Positions 34,200-44,833 of a DNA stretch of 64,000 bases are shown here, one piece after another. The stretch is taken from positions 69,145,244 through 69,209,243 of the forward strand of contig OX422215.1 in NCBI GenBank assembly GCA_949130495.1, given 5' to 3'. The notes under the pieces were generated by a model, which saw only the letters and a list, made by a program, of their open reading frames with translations, ran no database searches and was not told the DNA's origin. How positions within the stretch are numbered: position 1 is the first letter of the stretch; each line of letters begins with the position of its first letter. Made by a program: the position numbers and the translations under genes. Source of the stretch: Sambucus nigra (lineage: Eukaryota; Streptophyta; Magnoliopsida; Dipsacales; Adoxaceae).

Positions 34200-35200
34200 T
34201 CAACACACCAACATTTGAAGTCGTTTGGTCATGGACGATATTCGTGAGCTGAACTCCATCTTCATGATGAGTAGCGTCCTCAGTCGCTGTGACCTCGAGA
34301 GGAGCAGTCTCGACTGATAAACATCAACCTCTTCCACTTCCTTCAAGGCCTGAGTGAACCAAGTGTCTTTAAATCTGAGACCAACTAAGTTTATGGAAGT
34401 TAAGACCCTAGACTCACCCTCCTTCATGGCTGCCCACTTACCAGTCGCTTTGATACCCCTCTTTAGGTATTCAAAGCCAAAGTAGACAAATTCATCTGAG
34501 ACCTTGTAGTCTTCGATAACCTTCTCAGTAACATCTTCCAAAGTAGCCTTAACTACAAAATCAACCTTGGACTGAAGAACCTCAGCCTTGGCCTTCAGAG
34601 ATTTGTCGTGATCCTTTCTGAGCTGAGACATGTTGTTTTCCTTCTCCTTGATGGCTCCCTTAAACCTTTCAACCTCTTCATTCAGAGAGGCTTAAACCTT
34701 CTCATCTTCCTTACCCTTCTCTATAAGGGGAAGCTTCTATAAAGTCCAACTAATAAGAAAATGGAAGGACAAGACACCCTACAGAAGGAGATCAGATGTA
34801 TGAACATATGAGTTATAAGTTTTAAAAAAGTCAATGTTACACATATGAGAAAATGAGCAAAAAACTGGTACCTGGATTGACTTATAGAGAGCAAACTCCA
34901 CCGATAAAGGGACATCCAATGCGCGTAGAAAATGATTGTCCTCCTTAATCACTATTTTTCCAATAACATCGGTAGCCTTCAGATTGTGGCCAATCAAGCT
35001 ATCACTGATTTTAAGATGAGAAAGATGAGCCGCTAAGGCATCATCTGTAAAAATGGGTATGGCATGATCCCTGTCTTGAGCCTTGCTCGGCCTTGTATGC
35101 TCCGGGTCAACTGTGGTCTTCCTCTGATTATACCCGAAATACGCGTCCATGAAGCTCATGAGCTCATGTCCTATTGTGGCATCCACCATCTGATCTATAT
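34200..35200 (-). pseudogene. Coiled-coil passenger coding block with a plausible intron, fused to the Tat RT
   Basis: After the RT motif FMDAYFGYNQ (about 35140) the frame leaves RT. It continues into a segment with IFTDDALAAHLSHLK, then KIVIKEDNHFLRALDVPL and ALYKSIQ, ending at a CAG|GTACC splice-donor-like site (34872/34871). A CTTTATAG|AAG acceptor-like site at 34737/34736 restores phase 0. The frame then reads KLPLIEKGKEDEKV, one TAA, and a coiled-coil-like stretch (SLNEEVERFKGAIKEKE, SQLRKDHDKSLKAKAE, VIEDYKVSDEFVYFGFEYL) to 34200. The inferred intron is 135 bp and AT-rich. Charged, helical proteins of this type occur in plant non-autonomous elements. It may equally be a captured piece of a host gene. 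I do not recognise the gene; function unknown. Confidence 0.5.
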
Positions 35201-35850
35201 GAGGTAAGGGAAAACTATCCTGTGGGGAAGACTTATTTAAATCAGTGAAGTCTACACACATCCTCCATTTCCCATTCTCTTTAGGCACTATGACAGCATT
35301 AGACAACCACTCAGGGTATATAACTTATCTGATAAACTTGGTCTCTTTAAGTTTTCTAACCTTGTCTCTGATGACATCATACACCTCTCTTGAGTATACT
35401 CTTCTTCTCTACTTGATGGGCTTGGCATCCTCTACAACATTGAGATTATAGCACATAATCTCATAATCAATACCTAGCATGTCTGCATGGATCTAGGCAA
35501 AGAAACTATGTCTCTTCCTTAACAACTTCACTAGTTCCTCCTTGATATCAGGATTTAGGGCTTTGCTGACTTGGATGGTTTTTTTCGGCTCGTCGTCATT
35601 AAGGATGATGGATTCTACCTCTTTTGCATCCTCTCCCCTTTTGAGTTTTGTTTCATCTCTAGGATCAAGTGTGTCGATGTTGTACGTGGTTGTTGCCTTC
35701 TTATGAGCCTCTCTCGCTTCTGTAGAGTTGAAGTAAAATTAGCGTGCCGATGTTTGGTCACCTTGCACTTCCCCTACTCCATAAAGAGTCAATAATTTTA
35801 GCATTTGGTGGACCGTTGAAGGCAAGACCTCAAATTCTTTGAGGGTTGGT
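35140..35850 (-). pseudogene. Tat-type reverse transcriptase, N-terminal part only
   Basis: The clear block is at 35306-35140: NAVIVPKENGKWRMCVDFTDLN, then SFPLPHIDQMVDATIGHE and FMDAYFGYNQ. These are the RT motifs preceding the palm of Ty3/Gypsy Tat elements (family: WR.CVDY.DLN..CPKDSFPLP.ID). The YxDD box and everything after it (RNase H, integrase) are absent. Between 35307 and 35850 the frame is broken; readable fragments correspond to the protease-RT linker. The frame runs directly into an unrelated coiled-coil block. Confidence 0.85.
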
Positions 35851-36575
35851 CATCCCATGATGAGTTTGTAGGTTGAGAAGACATTTTCATCCATCATAAA
35901 GAAATTAATTTTTTTGGTCAACCTCTTAGGACATTCATATCCCATTCTCACATCTATTTCATACGTACCCAGCGAATGAACCTCTTCACTGCTGAAGCCA
36001 ATCAAGGGATGCTGATAACGGATAAGCCTAGCTCTGATGAGGTCCAAGCTCTTGAAACAGGGCCAAAACATAACGTTTGCAAAACTTCCCCCATCAACCA
36101 GGATTCTCTGAACTTCACACCTATGCACCCTTGTGGTCATGACCAAAGGGTCATCGTGGTGAGCTAAGATACCTTTAAAATCAAGTCGTGAGAAGCTGAC
36201 CTCGAGGGTATCCATATCTACCTTCTTTCTCTTCTCACGTTTAACTTTTATAGATGCCAAGTTCAAAACCTTGGATTTTGTCACTGCTTTAACCTCTGCC
36301 ACATGAGCCTTACAATCAGCTACATCTGAGCCATCCACTTTTAGTCCTCCACAGACAGTGTTTACATTAAAATAGATTATATCGAACCTCTTCATTGGGA
36401 CATTGTCATCTTTTGGTAGGAGGTCAGGGTCATCGTCATCATCATCTGAGTCATCATCTTTTCTGGTAGGGGCATCTTCCCAGCATTTATCATTTCTTTT
36501 CTTTTTAGGGTCTTCTCTTCCAGCCTTAGAAGCTCTACCATCCACATACTTTCTGAGCTTTCTAGACTTCAACAT
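35850..36575 (-). pseudogene. Tat-type protease (with gag C-terminus)
   Basis: A 241-residue frame: a basic/acidic gag tail (SDDDDDDPDLLP), then INTVCGG-like FNVNTVCGGLKVDG, then the protease with ILAHHDDPLVMTTRVHRCEV followed by RILVDGGSFANVMFW. The catalytic triad position, D-T-G in functional enzymes, here reads D-G-G. LIGFSSEEVHSLGTYEI follows. The order is typical of non-Ogre Tat elements (Retand-like). It is part of the element whose 5' LTR lies at about 38420-39013. The catalytic change and flanking stops make it inactive. Confidence 0.85.
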
Positions 36576-36719
36576 TTTCTCAATCTCGTCCTTTAGGGTG
36601 AAACACTTGTTAGTTAGATGGTCGTGATCTTAATGGAACTTGCACCATAGATTCTTGTTTCTCTTATATGGAGGAGTCTTTAGCTTCTCCGGCCATCTCA
36701 GGGATTTATCATTCTTTAT

Positions 36720-38231
36720 TTAATTGAGGATGTGTTCGCAACTCATAGTTAAAGGAGTATAGTTTGCAAACTTATCGTCTACAATCCTCTTCTTTCCATC
36801 CTTTTTCTTCTGAAACTTCCCACTACTATTTCCATTCTCATCATCATTCTTTTTAGCCATTGCTTCTTCTACGTTCATGACCTTTCCAATTTTTTCTAAT
36901 AACTTGGCCATATACTTAGGAGGGTCTTCAGTAAGCTTCCAGAGTAGCTTTCCCTTTTCAATCCCTCCAATAAGGACTGGCATGGCTATACTCCCTTCAT
37001 AATCTTCTACCTCCAGCTTTTCCTTAGTGAACCTCGCGATGTAGTCTCTGAGGCTTTCATTCTTCCCTTACTTTACATAAAGCAATTGAGTCGTCTTCTT
37101 TTGATATCTTACCCTAAAACATAAGTTGTGAATAAATCGCTCAGCCAAACCTTTAAAACTCTCAACTGGATTTTTAAGAAGAGAAGGGAACTAGATATGT
37201 GTAGCCCCAGTTAGCATGCTTGAGAAAGCTCGGCACCTCATCTCATCAGAGATTGAATAAATGTATATTCCAGATTGATATATTTCAATATGATGGACTG
37301 GGTTGGTACTTCCATCGTACTTGGGAGATACCACTAGAGGTTTAAAATTAGCAGGGGTTGGGAAATTAATAATCCTTGCCACAAATGGTGAACCCTCTGA
37401 GTACCCTTTCTGTAGTGGGTCTCGGCTTTTTATGAGGTCCCCTATTTTCTCTTCCAGCCTTTGAATAAAGTCATTCCATGGTTTAGCAACATCGGCCTAG
37501 CCGAGGTTATCCCCCGCCACCTCCAAAGGGTGGACTGAGGGTTTTCCAGCTGCCACACAACATCGATTGTTGACCTCCCCATGACCACAGTCTCGGCCAT
37601 GTTCGGGTCAGCCATGATGGGGCCGACAGTCACCACCATCTCTTTGTGGGCCAGCTATGCTTCTCGACCTGGATAGCCTCTCCCTTATATTATTAACTGG
37701 GCCGAGCCTTTCAAAGGCCGACCCTTTACTTAAGCGATCAAAAGATGACCCTCTTTGTCGTGCATCACCATCTTGTCTTTCACACTGGCCTCGGCTCTGC
37801 TGTATAGGATGCAGAGTGTTATTTGAGACCTCATACGGTTCCCAACAGTCTGTTGGGGCGTCCTATGCTGCAATGTCATCGTACCTATCCTAAGGGCAAG
37901 GGTTTTCTTAACTCCCCAGGCATAAATGCATAGGGTCAGCAACATCCCTCCTCCACTAAGGAGTAGGTTGGTCCTTTCGTGGTGCATGGGGTGGTCCCCT
38001 GGCCTCATGCTATGGCTGAGAAGCTTTCGGAGTAATCATCTCCGGTGAGACCCTAGGTGGTCTCATTATTATGTTCTGTCTTAGCTGGGCAAAATAATCC
38101 TACATCTCTTGCTGAGTTGCAGCTAAGGACTTTAAGGATGCTACCACCTCAGCCATCTCGGACTGGGGTGGTGCCTGGCTGGAACTGGGTCCTCCAACAC
38201 CAGATGATGGAGGTGGTAACTCTGGTGCCAT
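36720..38231 (-). pseudogene. Tat-type gag, broken
   Basis: The likely start is the ATG at 38231 (MAPELPPPSSGVG), followed by a SLKSLAATQQEM helix with a stop directly after it. Further down come FKPLVVSPKYDGSTNPVHHIE and then DEMRCRAFSSMLTGA (37382-37191), the conserved gag core 'LP.YDG..DP..H…..CRAF…L.G.A'. Next are GKLLWKLTEDPPKYMAKLLEKI and NVEEAM (36970-36855), then the TPLTMSCEHILN end (36720). These are hallmarks of Tat gag proteins. Frames are interrupted repeatedly (about 38100, 37640, 37190, 37070 and others). Confidence 0.85.
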
Positions 38232-38395
38232 GGAAAAAGACTAGAGATTTTATAAATGAAAACATTAGAGACATCGATTCCTTTAAGGATATATTTTAAT
38301 GATGAAACAGCTCCACGAGAAGGGTGAGGCCTGGTTCACCACCAGACTCTTTGGTGAGGTTAAGCAGCAAAGAAGGAAGAGATAAATCCTCTCAT

Positions 38396-38416
38396 TCACA
38401 CAAACGATGCCAAAAT
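38396..38416 (-). promoter_or_regulatory. Probable primer-binding site of the Tat-type element
   Basis: On the minus strand TTTTGGCATCGTTTGTGTG follows the LTR end, close to the TTTGGCGCCGTTG-type sites of Tat elements. The match is imperfect. Confidence 0.5.
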
Positions 38417-38419
38417 GAT

Positions 38420-39013
38420 GGTGCTATAAATAACACCACCAGATGAGGTGTTGATAAGCTCATGCTAGCAATAACAATGGCATCAAAAGAGTAAATATCT
38501 AGTAAAGGGAGGTGAGGAGAAGAGGAGAAACACTAGTATGTAAGTGGTTCAGCCAATCTGGCCTATGTCCACTGTGAGTGTGTGAGTAATTTCACTATAA
38601 TGAGGGAACTAATGGCTTGTGATACAGTCTCTCACTTTCTCTCTCTACTATGTATATTAATAAAGTTTTAGGTAAGGTTACAATTATCCATCCCTCTCCA
38701 ACGTAGGAGAAGCCATGTATTTATAGTTCTTGGAGGTGTAATGTACCCCCAAGCATGCCATGGGAATATGTGAGTTGAATACACTAATCATAGGTGGACA
38801 CCTGGCTGTGTCACATGTAAGGAATGATAACCAAATATTCCTTCACGTGAGGGGAATGATTTGGTTATAACTAATTTGCTCACGTGCTCCAAGTCTTTCA
38901 TGTACTTTTGTGTGCTACGACTTGAGATATTATCTGTCGTAACCTCGACCTGGACGAGTACGAGGTTGGGGAAGTTTGATAGTTTATTTTTCCTGCCAAT
39001 CATCAGTACTACA
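38420..39013 (-). mobile_element. 5' LTR of the Tat-type element
   Basis: About 590 bp, starting TGTAGTACTGATGATTGG at 39013 (minus strand) and ending just before the PBS near 38417. It contains a TATA box (38718-38725) and a polyadenylation-type AT-rich zone. No second LTR is found, so the start was set by TG and the element's order. The sequence between 39014 and about 39085 belongs to neither neighbour clearly. Confidence 0.65.
38718..38725 (-). promoter_or_regulatory. LTR TATA box of the Tat-type element
   Basis: TATAAATA on the minus strand, followed by CATGGCTTCTCC, about 300 bp after the LTR start. Confidence 0.6.
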
Positions 39014-39085
39014 TAGGCTTGGAAGACTAGACGAGGTTAGGCATGGGGTAGGATGTAACGTCGGCTGAGGTAGAGTATAATATTG

Positions 39086-39386
39086 GAGCGAGGTCACCTT
39101 CCTTCAGTCCTAAGCATATGAATGCTCTTAATGGGAAGAAATTCAAGGCGAGTCCATTATCAACAAGGGAGAGTGGTATGATTTTCCCCATAACTTCATA
39201 GGAGATGTTGAGTGCATGATTGTGGTTTGGCCCGATTTTGGGGATTTCCTTTTGAGAAAAGGATAGTATTTGGGTAAAGGTCAAGTATCTGACTAAATTT
39301 ATTGCTTCTTCTGGTGTGGTAGAAGCAGGAACTGTGGGTCGAGTGAGAAACTTGATCGAAGCATTTATGTGCAGTTGAGAAGACAT
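39086..39386 (-). pseudogene. Ogre-like protease (right copy), truncated
   Basis: Right-hand counterpart of 32659-33345 on the opposite strand. It reads MSSQLHINASIKFL, then NHALNISYEVMGK and PLSLVDNGLALNFFPL (catalytic DNG present) and LKEGDLAP, then leaves homology at about 39085 where the other copy continues with VRAYDNT. Truncation coincides with the boundary to the Tat-type element. Confidence 0.85.
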
Positions 39387-41595
39387 GAAAAGACCATATA
39401 GAGTGATGTTAGCTTGAGTTTTCTTCAGTTAATCGAGAAGGTTTTCAACACCCTTTCCTTTGTCATTGGCTATTGGTAAGCTTGGTATCTGGTAATTCCT
39501 TCCTGATCTGTTCATGTGATTTACTAAATAAGGGAGGAACATGAACCCTATTTATTCATCAATCTCGGGTTGTTCTGCTACCTTGTTTCTTTCTTCAAGG
39601 AGTTCTTCAAATGATATCATCCTACACATGTCAGCTATCGGGCCAGTTTTCTCTAAAGCTTTCTCTCCATTTGAATCTTTGAATTCTTCCCCCCATCCAA
39701 TGGTAATAATTCTGTCTTTCCATGTAAATCAATGCATTCCACAACTTTGAGGACTTCTTCGTACATGTCTTAGCATTTTGCAGGGAGATATAAAGGTGAA
39801 GGGATCAGGCGCCCTTGTAGCTTCAGAGTATCAAGTAACTCGGTCATACTACAAATATCGTTGGTTTGCCTAAATAATTCTGCCATGATTCGGACAACGT
39901 CATCTAAGCTGACCTCATCGGTTGATACCACCTAACTGGCTAACTCTCGAGCCCATTTCCGTGCTTCCAAGAATAGCGTACTGAACCTCTGGCAATCAAT
40001 GATCATCTGTGAGGGCAATTTCAGCCCGAACTCTAGGAGTTGGTTTAATACTTCTGATAATTCCATACTTCCATTTTTAGAATGGGTACGAACAATAATG
40101 CATGCTCTGGTAAGGAGTGGGAGTGCTTGATCAGTATGGCTAACAGGGTGCAGGAGGAAATATGGGCAAGTTCGTAGAGGTTTGGGAGAGTACATGGGTG
40201 TGATTTGAGTTGAGGGATCGACTTCTAGGTTCTCTTCTAAGAAGATGGCATTGGCATGATTTGGGAGTGGGTTATCAGTAGTGTTTGTCTTAGGATTGGC
40301 TGGTGGGGCAATGGAACCCCGGTCAGTTAGACCTTGGATTATGTTTTGAAGGTGAAAGCACTGGTCGGTGGTATGGCTAGCAGTTTGATGAAAGGCACAA
40401 TAGGCATCTGCCTTGAAGTTTCTTGGAAGGGGGTTTGGTAATGGACGGGGGGTCCAAGGTTTTGATAAGGTTTCAGCCTAACAGGGACTGGTAAACTTTG
40501 GATTAGGGAGCATGGAGCTCGGTGTATTACTTTCAGACTGGGACAGGGAAGCTTTCTGGTTCCCACGAGGTGGTTGGTTGAGATGCTGTTGACGGTTGAG
40601 ACTACATCATTGGAGGTCTTATTATATTTTCTGGGAGCAAACTGCCTACACACTTTCTTTGGTTCAACTTCTATTTTATCAAGACTGTCCTCGATTTATA
40701 CTCCTGTTTCTCTGAGAGCTTGGAAGTGGGGATATTATTTTCTTCCCATTGTTGCTCGGACATGGGGTAAGAAGTTCTTCTTCACTATGTTTACTTGTTC
40801 TTCCTCAGATGGCCGATTGGTCATGGTGGATGCTTTTTCCCTCCATCGGGTTATGGAGTTACTGACTGATTCCTCAGAGTTCTATTTGAGCAGTTCTAAA
40901 TCACGATGGATGACCTCAAGCTCTTCATTGTATTTGTACTACGATATGAATTCTCGGGCTACATTCCCCCAGCTACGGATTTTGGACTCCTCAAGAGACA
41001 AAAACCATCCGAAGATGCTATCCTTCAGAGTTTACTGAAATAATTGGGCCGTCACTTCTTCAAAATCCCCTAGGATAGTCATAGAACGGTGATAACTGTG
41101 AAGATGAACAATCGGTGGTCCACTCCCTTCAAATTTCTCAATATTTGGCATCTTGAACTTCTCGGGTAACCTCTCCTTGGGATAAGGAGACATGTGGGTG
41201 TAGTCTATGTAATTTCCAGAGATTCTGACTTGGTCGAGCTTCTTAGTTAGCATTTTGAGATCTTCTTTGACCTTGTTCAACTCTTTCTCTTTTGGATCAA
41301 TGATCATAGGCAAGATAGCCCCAGGGTGGGTAAGGTTTGGCATAGGAAGCTGGGCAGGCGGTGGCCGATTAGTAGAAGGGGCACGAGGAGAGTGATGATA
41401 CTCTTCGAGAACCTAGATAGGCCCAGGTGGACCCATAACACGAGGGAATAGGGCCTCAAGCTCTTGAGGAATGGGAACCTAGTTTCGTTTCATCTCTCGA
41501 ACCTCAGCCTGGAGGTTGTCAATCTTAGACACGAGCTGAGCTAAGACTGTCGGCAAATACGGTTGCACAACTGGTACTTGATTTGTGTTCTTCAT
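39387..41595 (-). pseudogene. Ogre/Tat-like gag and linker (right copy), broken
   Basis: The start ATG lies at 41595 (minus strand; MKNTNQVPVV, compare MENTNQVPVI in the left copy). Readable parts include MPNLTHPGAILPMIID, KVKEDLKMLTKKLDQVR, PNIEKFEGSGPPIVHL and YHRSMTILG (41343-41032), the SGQF-type CRQFAPRKYNKT segment (40653) and SEVLNQLLEFGLKLPSQ (about 40040). The order mirrors the left copy exactly over about 2.5 kb. Stops and frame slips are at different positions from the left copy, showing that the two decayed independently. Confidence 0.85.
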
Positions 41596-42932
41596 TGAAA
41601 GTATATGGATTCTAGACTCGAAAGAACTAGTAGGGTAACGGACGAAACTTCGGGGTGATTTGACTGAAGACCGAAGCCAATAAGGAGCCAGGCCAAAGGC
41701 GTGTGATCGACCTGAGAAGGCGTAAAATGGGATTTATTTTTGAAAAAAAGAAGAAAAATAATTTTAACATTCTTTTCTTTTTGATATTGAAAGGAGAAAT
41801 GTTTTTGAATTTTTGATAAAGAAGGGAGAAATATTTTTGGATTTTTGATAAAGAATGGAGAAATGTTATTTTTGATAAATAAGGGAGAAATGTTTTTGGA
41901 TTTTTAATAAAGAAGGGAGAAATATTTTTGGGAGACGGGTCTCAGTATGATTATTATAATTATTATGTTCTCACTTGTATTAAATTCTCATAATAAAATG
42001 AAATGTCGGACATGACCCGAGCCTGGAAAAGTTGGGTTTGTAACATATGTAAAGCTATGGCTGGACTTGTAACCAGGCTCACGGGCAGGGTCCCATTTTA
42101 AAAATGCGCAAAAATTTGGGCGGTAGGCCGACCCGTAATTTCGATAGAGTTTCGAGTCGAAATCGTCAATCTAACATATGTGTCCTAGTCTTAACACCTA
42201 TATGTGGGTATGTAGTTGGTTGGGTGAATTGTAAAGGGTTCCCCCCTTTGGCCTGACTTCCACGATATACATCTTGCTCTTGCGGACAATCGGTATGTGT
42301 GGACATTTGATATACCTTAGTGTACGTGAATTGCCTCATAATATACCTCGTGGGGATGGTACGTGTGAGAAAGAACTTGATATACTCGGAATATGTGAAT
42401 GAGTTCCCTACGATATACCTCCCATCATGACTTCGATCAAGCGGTACAATGCAGGGGAACCGTTCAATATACATCGAAGGTACTTGTCCAATGGAAGGTG
42501 AGAGTCATATCACTTAAGCTAACTGCACCCTGCCGGACCAACGCCCATCATGAAGTGACCCTCCAGTTATTGGACAAAATTTGGTAAATCATAATGCTCT
42601 TTTTTGATGTCGTGTGAATCATGCATGATTCTCTTATTAGTATCTTATGATGAGAGTATCTTTTTTGATCATGCCAAACAAGGAGCAAAGTACAAGTCCC
42701 AATGGTATACCAAGTATGGATGGGTGATGCGTGCAACATGTGGATGTATGTGATCCTAGTTTCATATGGTGCAAAGTGTATATGGAGAATCTCCTACAAG
42801 TTTGTCAAAAGAAGCATAAGCATGAGGTACACATAATAAAAGGGGAGCATGCAAATAGGGGAAAATATAAGAAAATAAAACATCCATTTAAATAGAGTCT
42901 AGCCCTCAGAAAATCCCCAGAAGATTTGCCAC
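41596..42932 (-). mobile_element. 5' leader of the right Ogre-like element
   Basis: Inverse counterpart of 29339-30623, with the same CACGTAC/TATATC words (42290-42480) and a 32-bp tandem array (41793-41935). The PBS (about 42911-42929) is decayed: TGGCAAATCTTCTGGGGA against TGGCGACTCCGGTGGGGA in the left copy. Confidence 0.75.
41793..41935. repeat. 32-bp tandem repeat in the right leader
   Basis: GGAGAAAT occurs at 41793, 41825, 41857, 41884 and 41916 (spacings 32, 32, 27 and 32). It is the inverse of the left array at 30361, which has about 3-4 units. Confidence 0.9.
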
Positions 42933-43809
42933 TATGGCCATCCCCGATCCTCGCGGAGGGAGATAAATGATGGGAGGAGGGGTGTCATCTTCGTGGTGAG
43001 AGGATATTAGTCTCGTGCATCCCTCTCAGTAGCGCTTCGGCTGGCGTTGGTGATGTGTGAGGTGAAAAATGTAGAGAGATGGAGTCACCAGTCTATTTTA
43101 CTCAAAACAGACAAAAGAAAGTGGAGCCATCCCGAAGGATAACATGAAAAGATATACTGATACATACGAAACCAAAATGATTCGAAAAGGGTCCGGAGGC
43201 TAAGTTACGAAATAGGAAGGTGTTAGGCACCCATTCCTCCCTTAAGGTCTCTCATGGATTGTTGTTATTTTCCTTTATTTTCCCATGATATGTGTGCATG
43301 TGTATATGTAATGGAGATATGAATCATCGACTTGTATCATGGAAGAGATAAAGTGAGTCATCCATAGGAATGTTCCTAAAAGTAGTATTAGAAAATAGGA
43401 TTTACGCGATTATCCTAGCGTTGATCGTTATAACGGAACGATAACACATATGGAATAATACGCCATTAAGAACAAATATATGTATATATAAATAAATATA
43501 TATATAATCTAAGAGAATTAAGTTAAAGAATATAGAAAAATAGAAAATGGGAGAAAAGTAGGACTCAAGTCTCGGGTTTTACCCCGAGACGCCTATGTAG
43601 CCTATAGAAGCATCAAAGTCCACATAGTTCGTATGCAAAACGAGGGGTGGGATTTATCCCATAAATCCAACCGGGGACTTTTCTTATATGTGTGTGTCTG
43701 TGCAAAAAGTGTTTTAGTTGTGAGAAAAGTGTGAGAGAAGCGTGAGAATTCCCGTTTGGAATTTATGAGCAAACCCTCATTTTCTTGTTTTGGGGGTTTT
43801 ATTTATATG
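42933..43809 (-). mobile_element. Right Ogre-like LTR, 3' part (left of the Copia C4 insertion)
   Basis: This is the LTR 3' half on the minus strand. It ends at 42933 beside the decayed PBS and is collinear with 28480-29338 in inverse. It is interrupted at the AT-rich ATATG site by Copia C4 and resumes at 52347. Confidence 0.9.
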
Positions 43810-43938
43810 TGTAAGGACAATTTGTCCATCATTATGTATATGATATGTCATACGCCGTTACAAGAATGATAGTTGAAAAGATCACATCGTCATCAACAAA
43901 ATCCGAAGATCAAAAGAAAGGAAGAATTCAGACAGCCG

Positions 43939-44125
43939 GACCGGTCCGCCTGATATTAAAACGAACCGATCCGCCTAGCCGGACCGATCCGCTGAGACTC
44001 GGACCGATCCGCCTTGCTCGTTTAAGACCAATGAGCCCCGAACTTAATGCGAACCGAATCAGACTCAAATTAAAAGAACCGGTCCGCCATCGGACCGATC
44101 CGCCTAAGGCCCGGACCGGTCCGCC
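43939..44125. repeat. GGACCG(A/G)TCCGCC palindromic words in the C4 U3
   Basis: Copies at about 43939, 43965, 43980, 43999, 44079, 44093 and 44112; the perfect form CGGACCGGTCCG is self-complementary. The same set is in the 3' LTR (51566-51750). They form a GC-rich island in AT-rich DNA upstream of the TATA-like box. Confidence 0.9.
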
Positions 44126-44176
44126 CTGGATAACCACGAACAGATCGTGTGTAGATTTTTAGGGCAAATGAATTCT

Positions 44177-44184
44177 TATTTATA
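44177..44184 (+). promoter_or_regulatory. Probable TATA box of the C4 LTR
   Basis: TATTTATA about 370 bp into the LTR, directly after the palindromic word array. It is conserved in the 3' LTR. Confidence 0.5.
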
Positions 44185-44722
44185 CCACGATCGGGGAGTT
44201 GGTTTTCTTAAGACTTACACATGATTTTCTGAGTTCCATAACTCTTAAGTCTTCATGGTATTTGAGTCCATTGATTCATACCCTTGATTCACACAAATTC
44301 CATACATTTGTGAGTCACCTTTGGTAACCCTAGAACACCATTGATGTTCAACCCTTTGTAAAGTGGACCGCTTCTTCCTCTTCATTGCAGCCCTACTGGA
44401 CAGGGATTGTTCCAGTTGCCAGCCCTACTGGAAAGGGATTTCATCCAGCAGCGACTACAGAATCCGATACCCGAGGGTAATTCTTAGTCAAACTGTATTT
44501 CATTGTAATCCGATTGTAAACCGTCTTTTACAAATTATAGTGATATACAAATGGTTTTGCCCCTGTGGGGGATTTTTCCTTAAACTTTGTGTGTTGAATA
44601 TCTTGTGCATGATCTCATATTGTTTCAATCACACCTAGTTGCATGATTAGGGTTAATTTGGGTTAAAAGTGGTATTTATTATATTATTTCTTATTTGAAC
44701 GCAAGCGCCAACTCTTTCAAAT

Positions 44723-44734
44723 TGGTATCAGAGC
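44723..44734 (+). promoter_or_regulatory. Primer-binding site (initiator Met tRNA), Copia C4
   Basis: TGGTATCAGAGC, 3 bp after the LTR end. This is the standard plant Copia PBS complementary to the 3' end of initiator Met tRNA. Confidence 0.95.
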
Positions 44735-44833
44735 AGGTTACGCTAATCTATCGCGTATTCCTATTTTCCGCAAAATTTTTCTAAGATATCAATTTTCTGA
44801 AAAAAATTGATTTTTGAAAAAGTGTGTGTTCAA

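Larger units (their letters stand above)
43810..44719 (+). mobile_element. 5' LTR of Copia C4
   Basis: The LTR is 910 bp, from TGTAAGGACAA to CTCTTTCA. The 3' LTR (51437-52346) is also 910 bp, with about two dozen substitutions and no indels by my count. U3 contains seven GGACCGATCCG-type palindromic words (43939-44125). Confidence 0.97.

Noticed and set aside
43845..44162. 105-codon frame and its antisense 69-codon frame, repeated at 51472-51789
   Set aside because: Both lie in the Copia U3 palindromic array; identical frames occur in both LTRs because the LTRs are duplicates, not because of a gene.
44807..44833. Earlier in-frame ATG as gag start
   Set aside because: C2 gag aligns from the ATG at 44834 (MEK…), and the upstream stretch is not conserved as protein.
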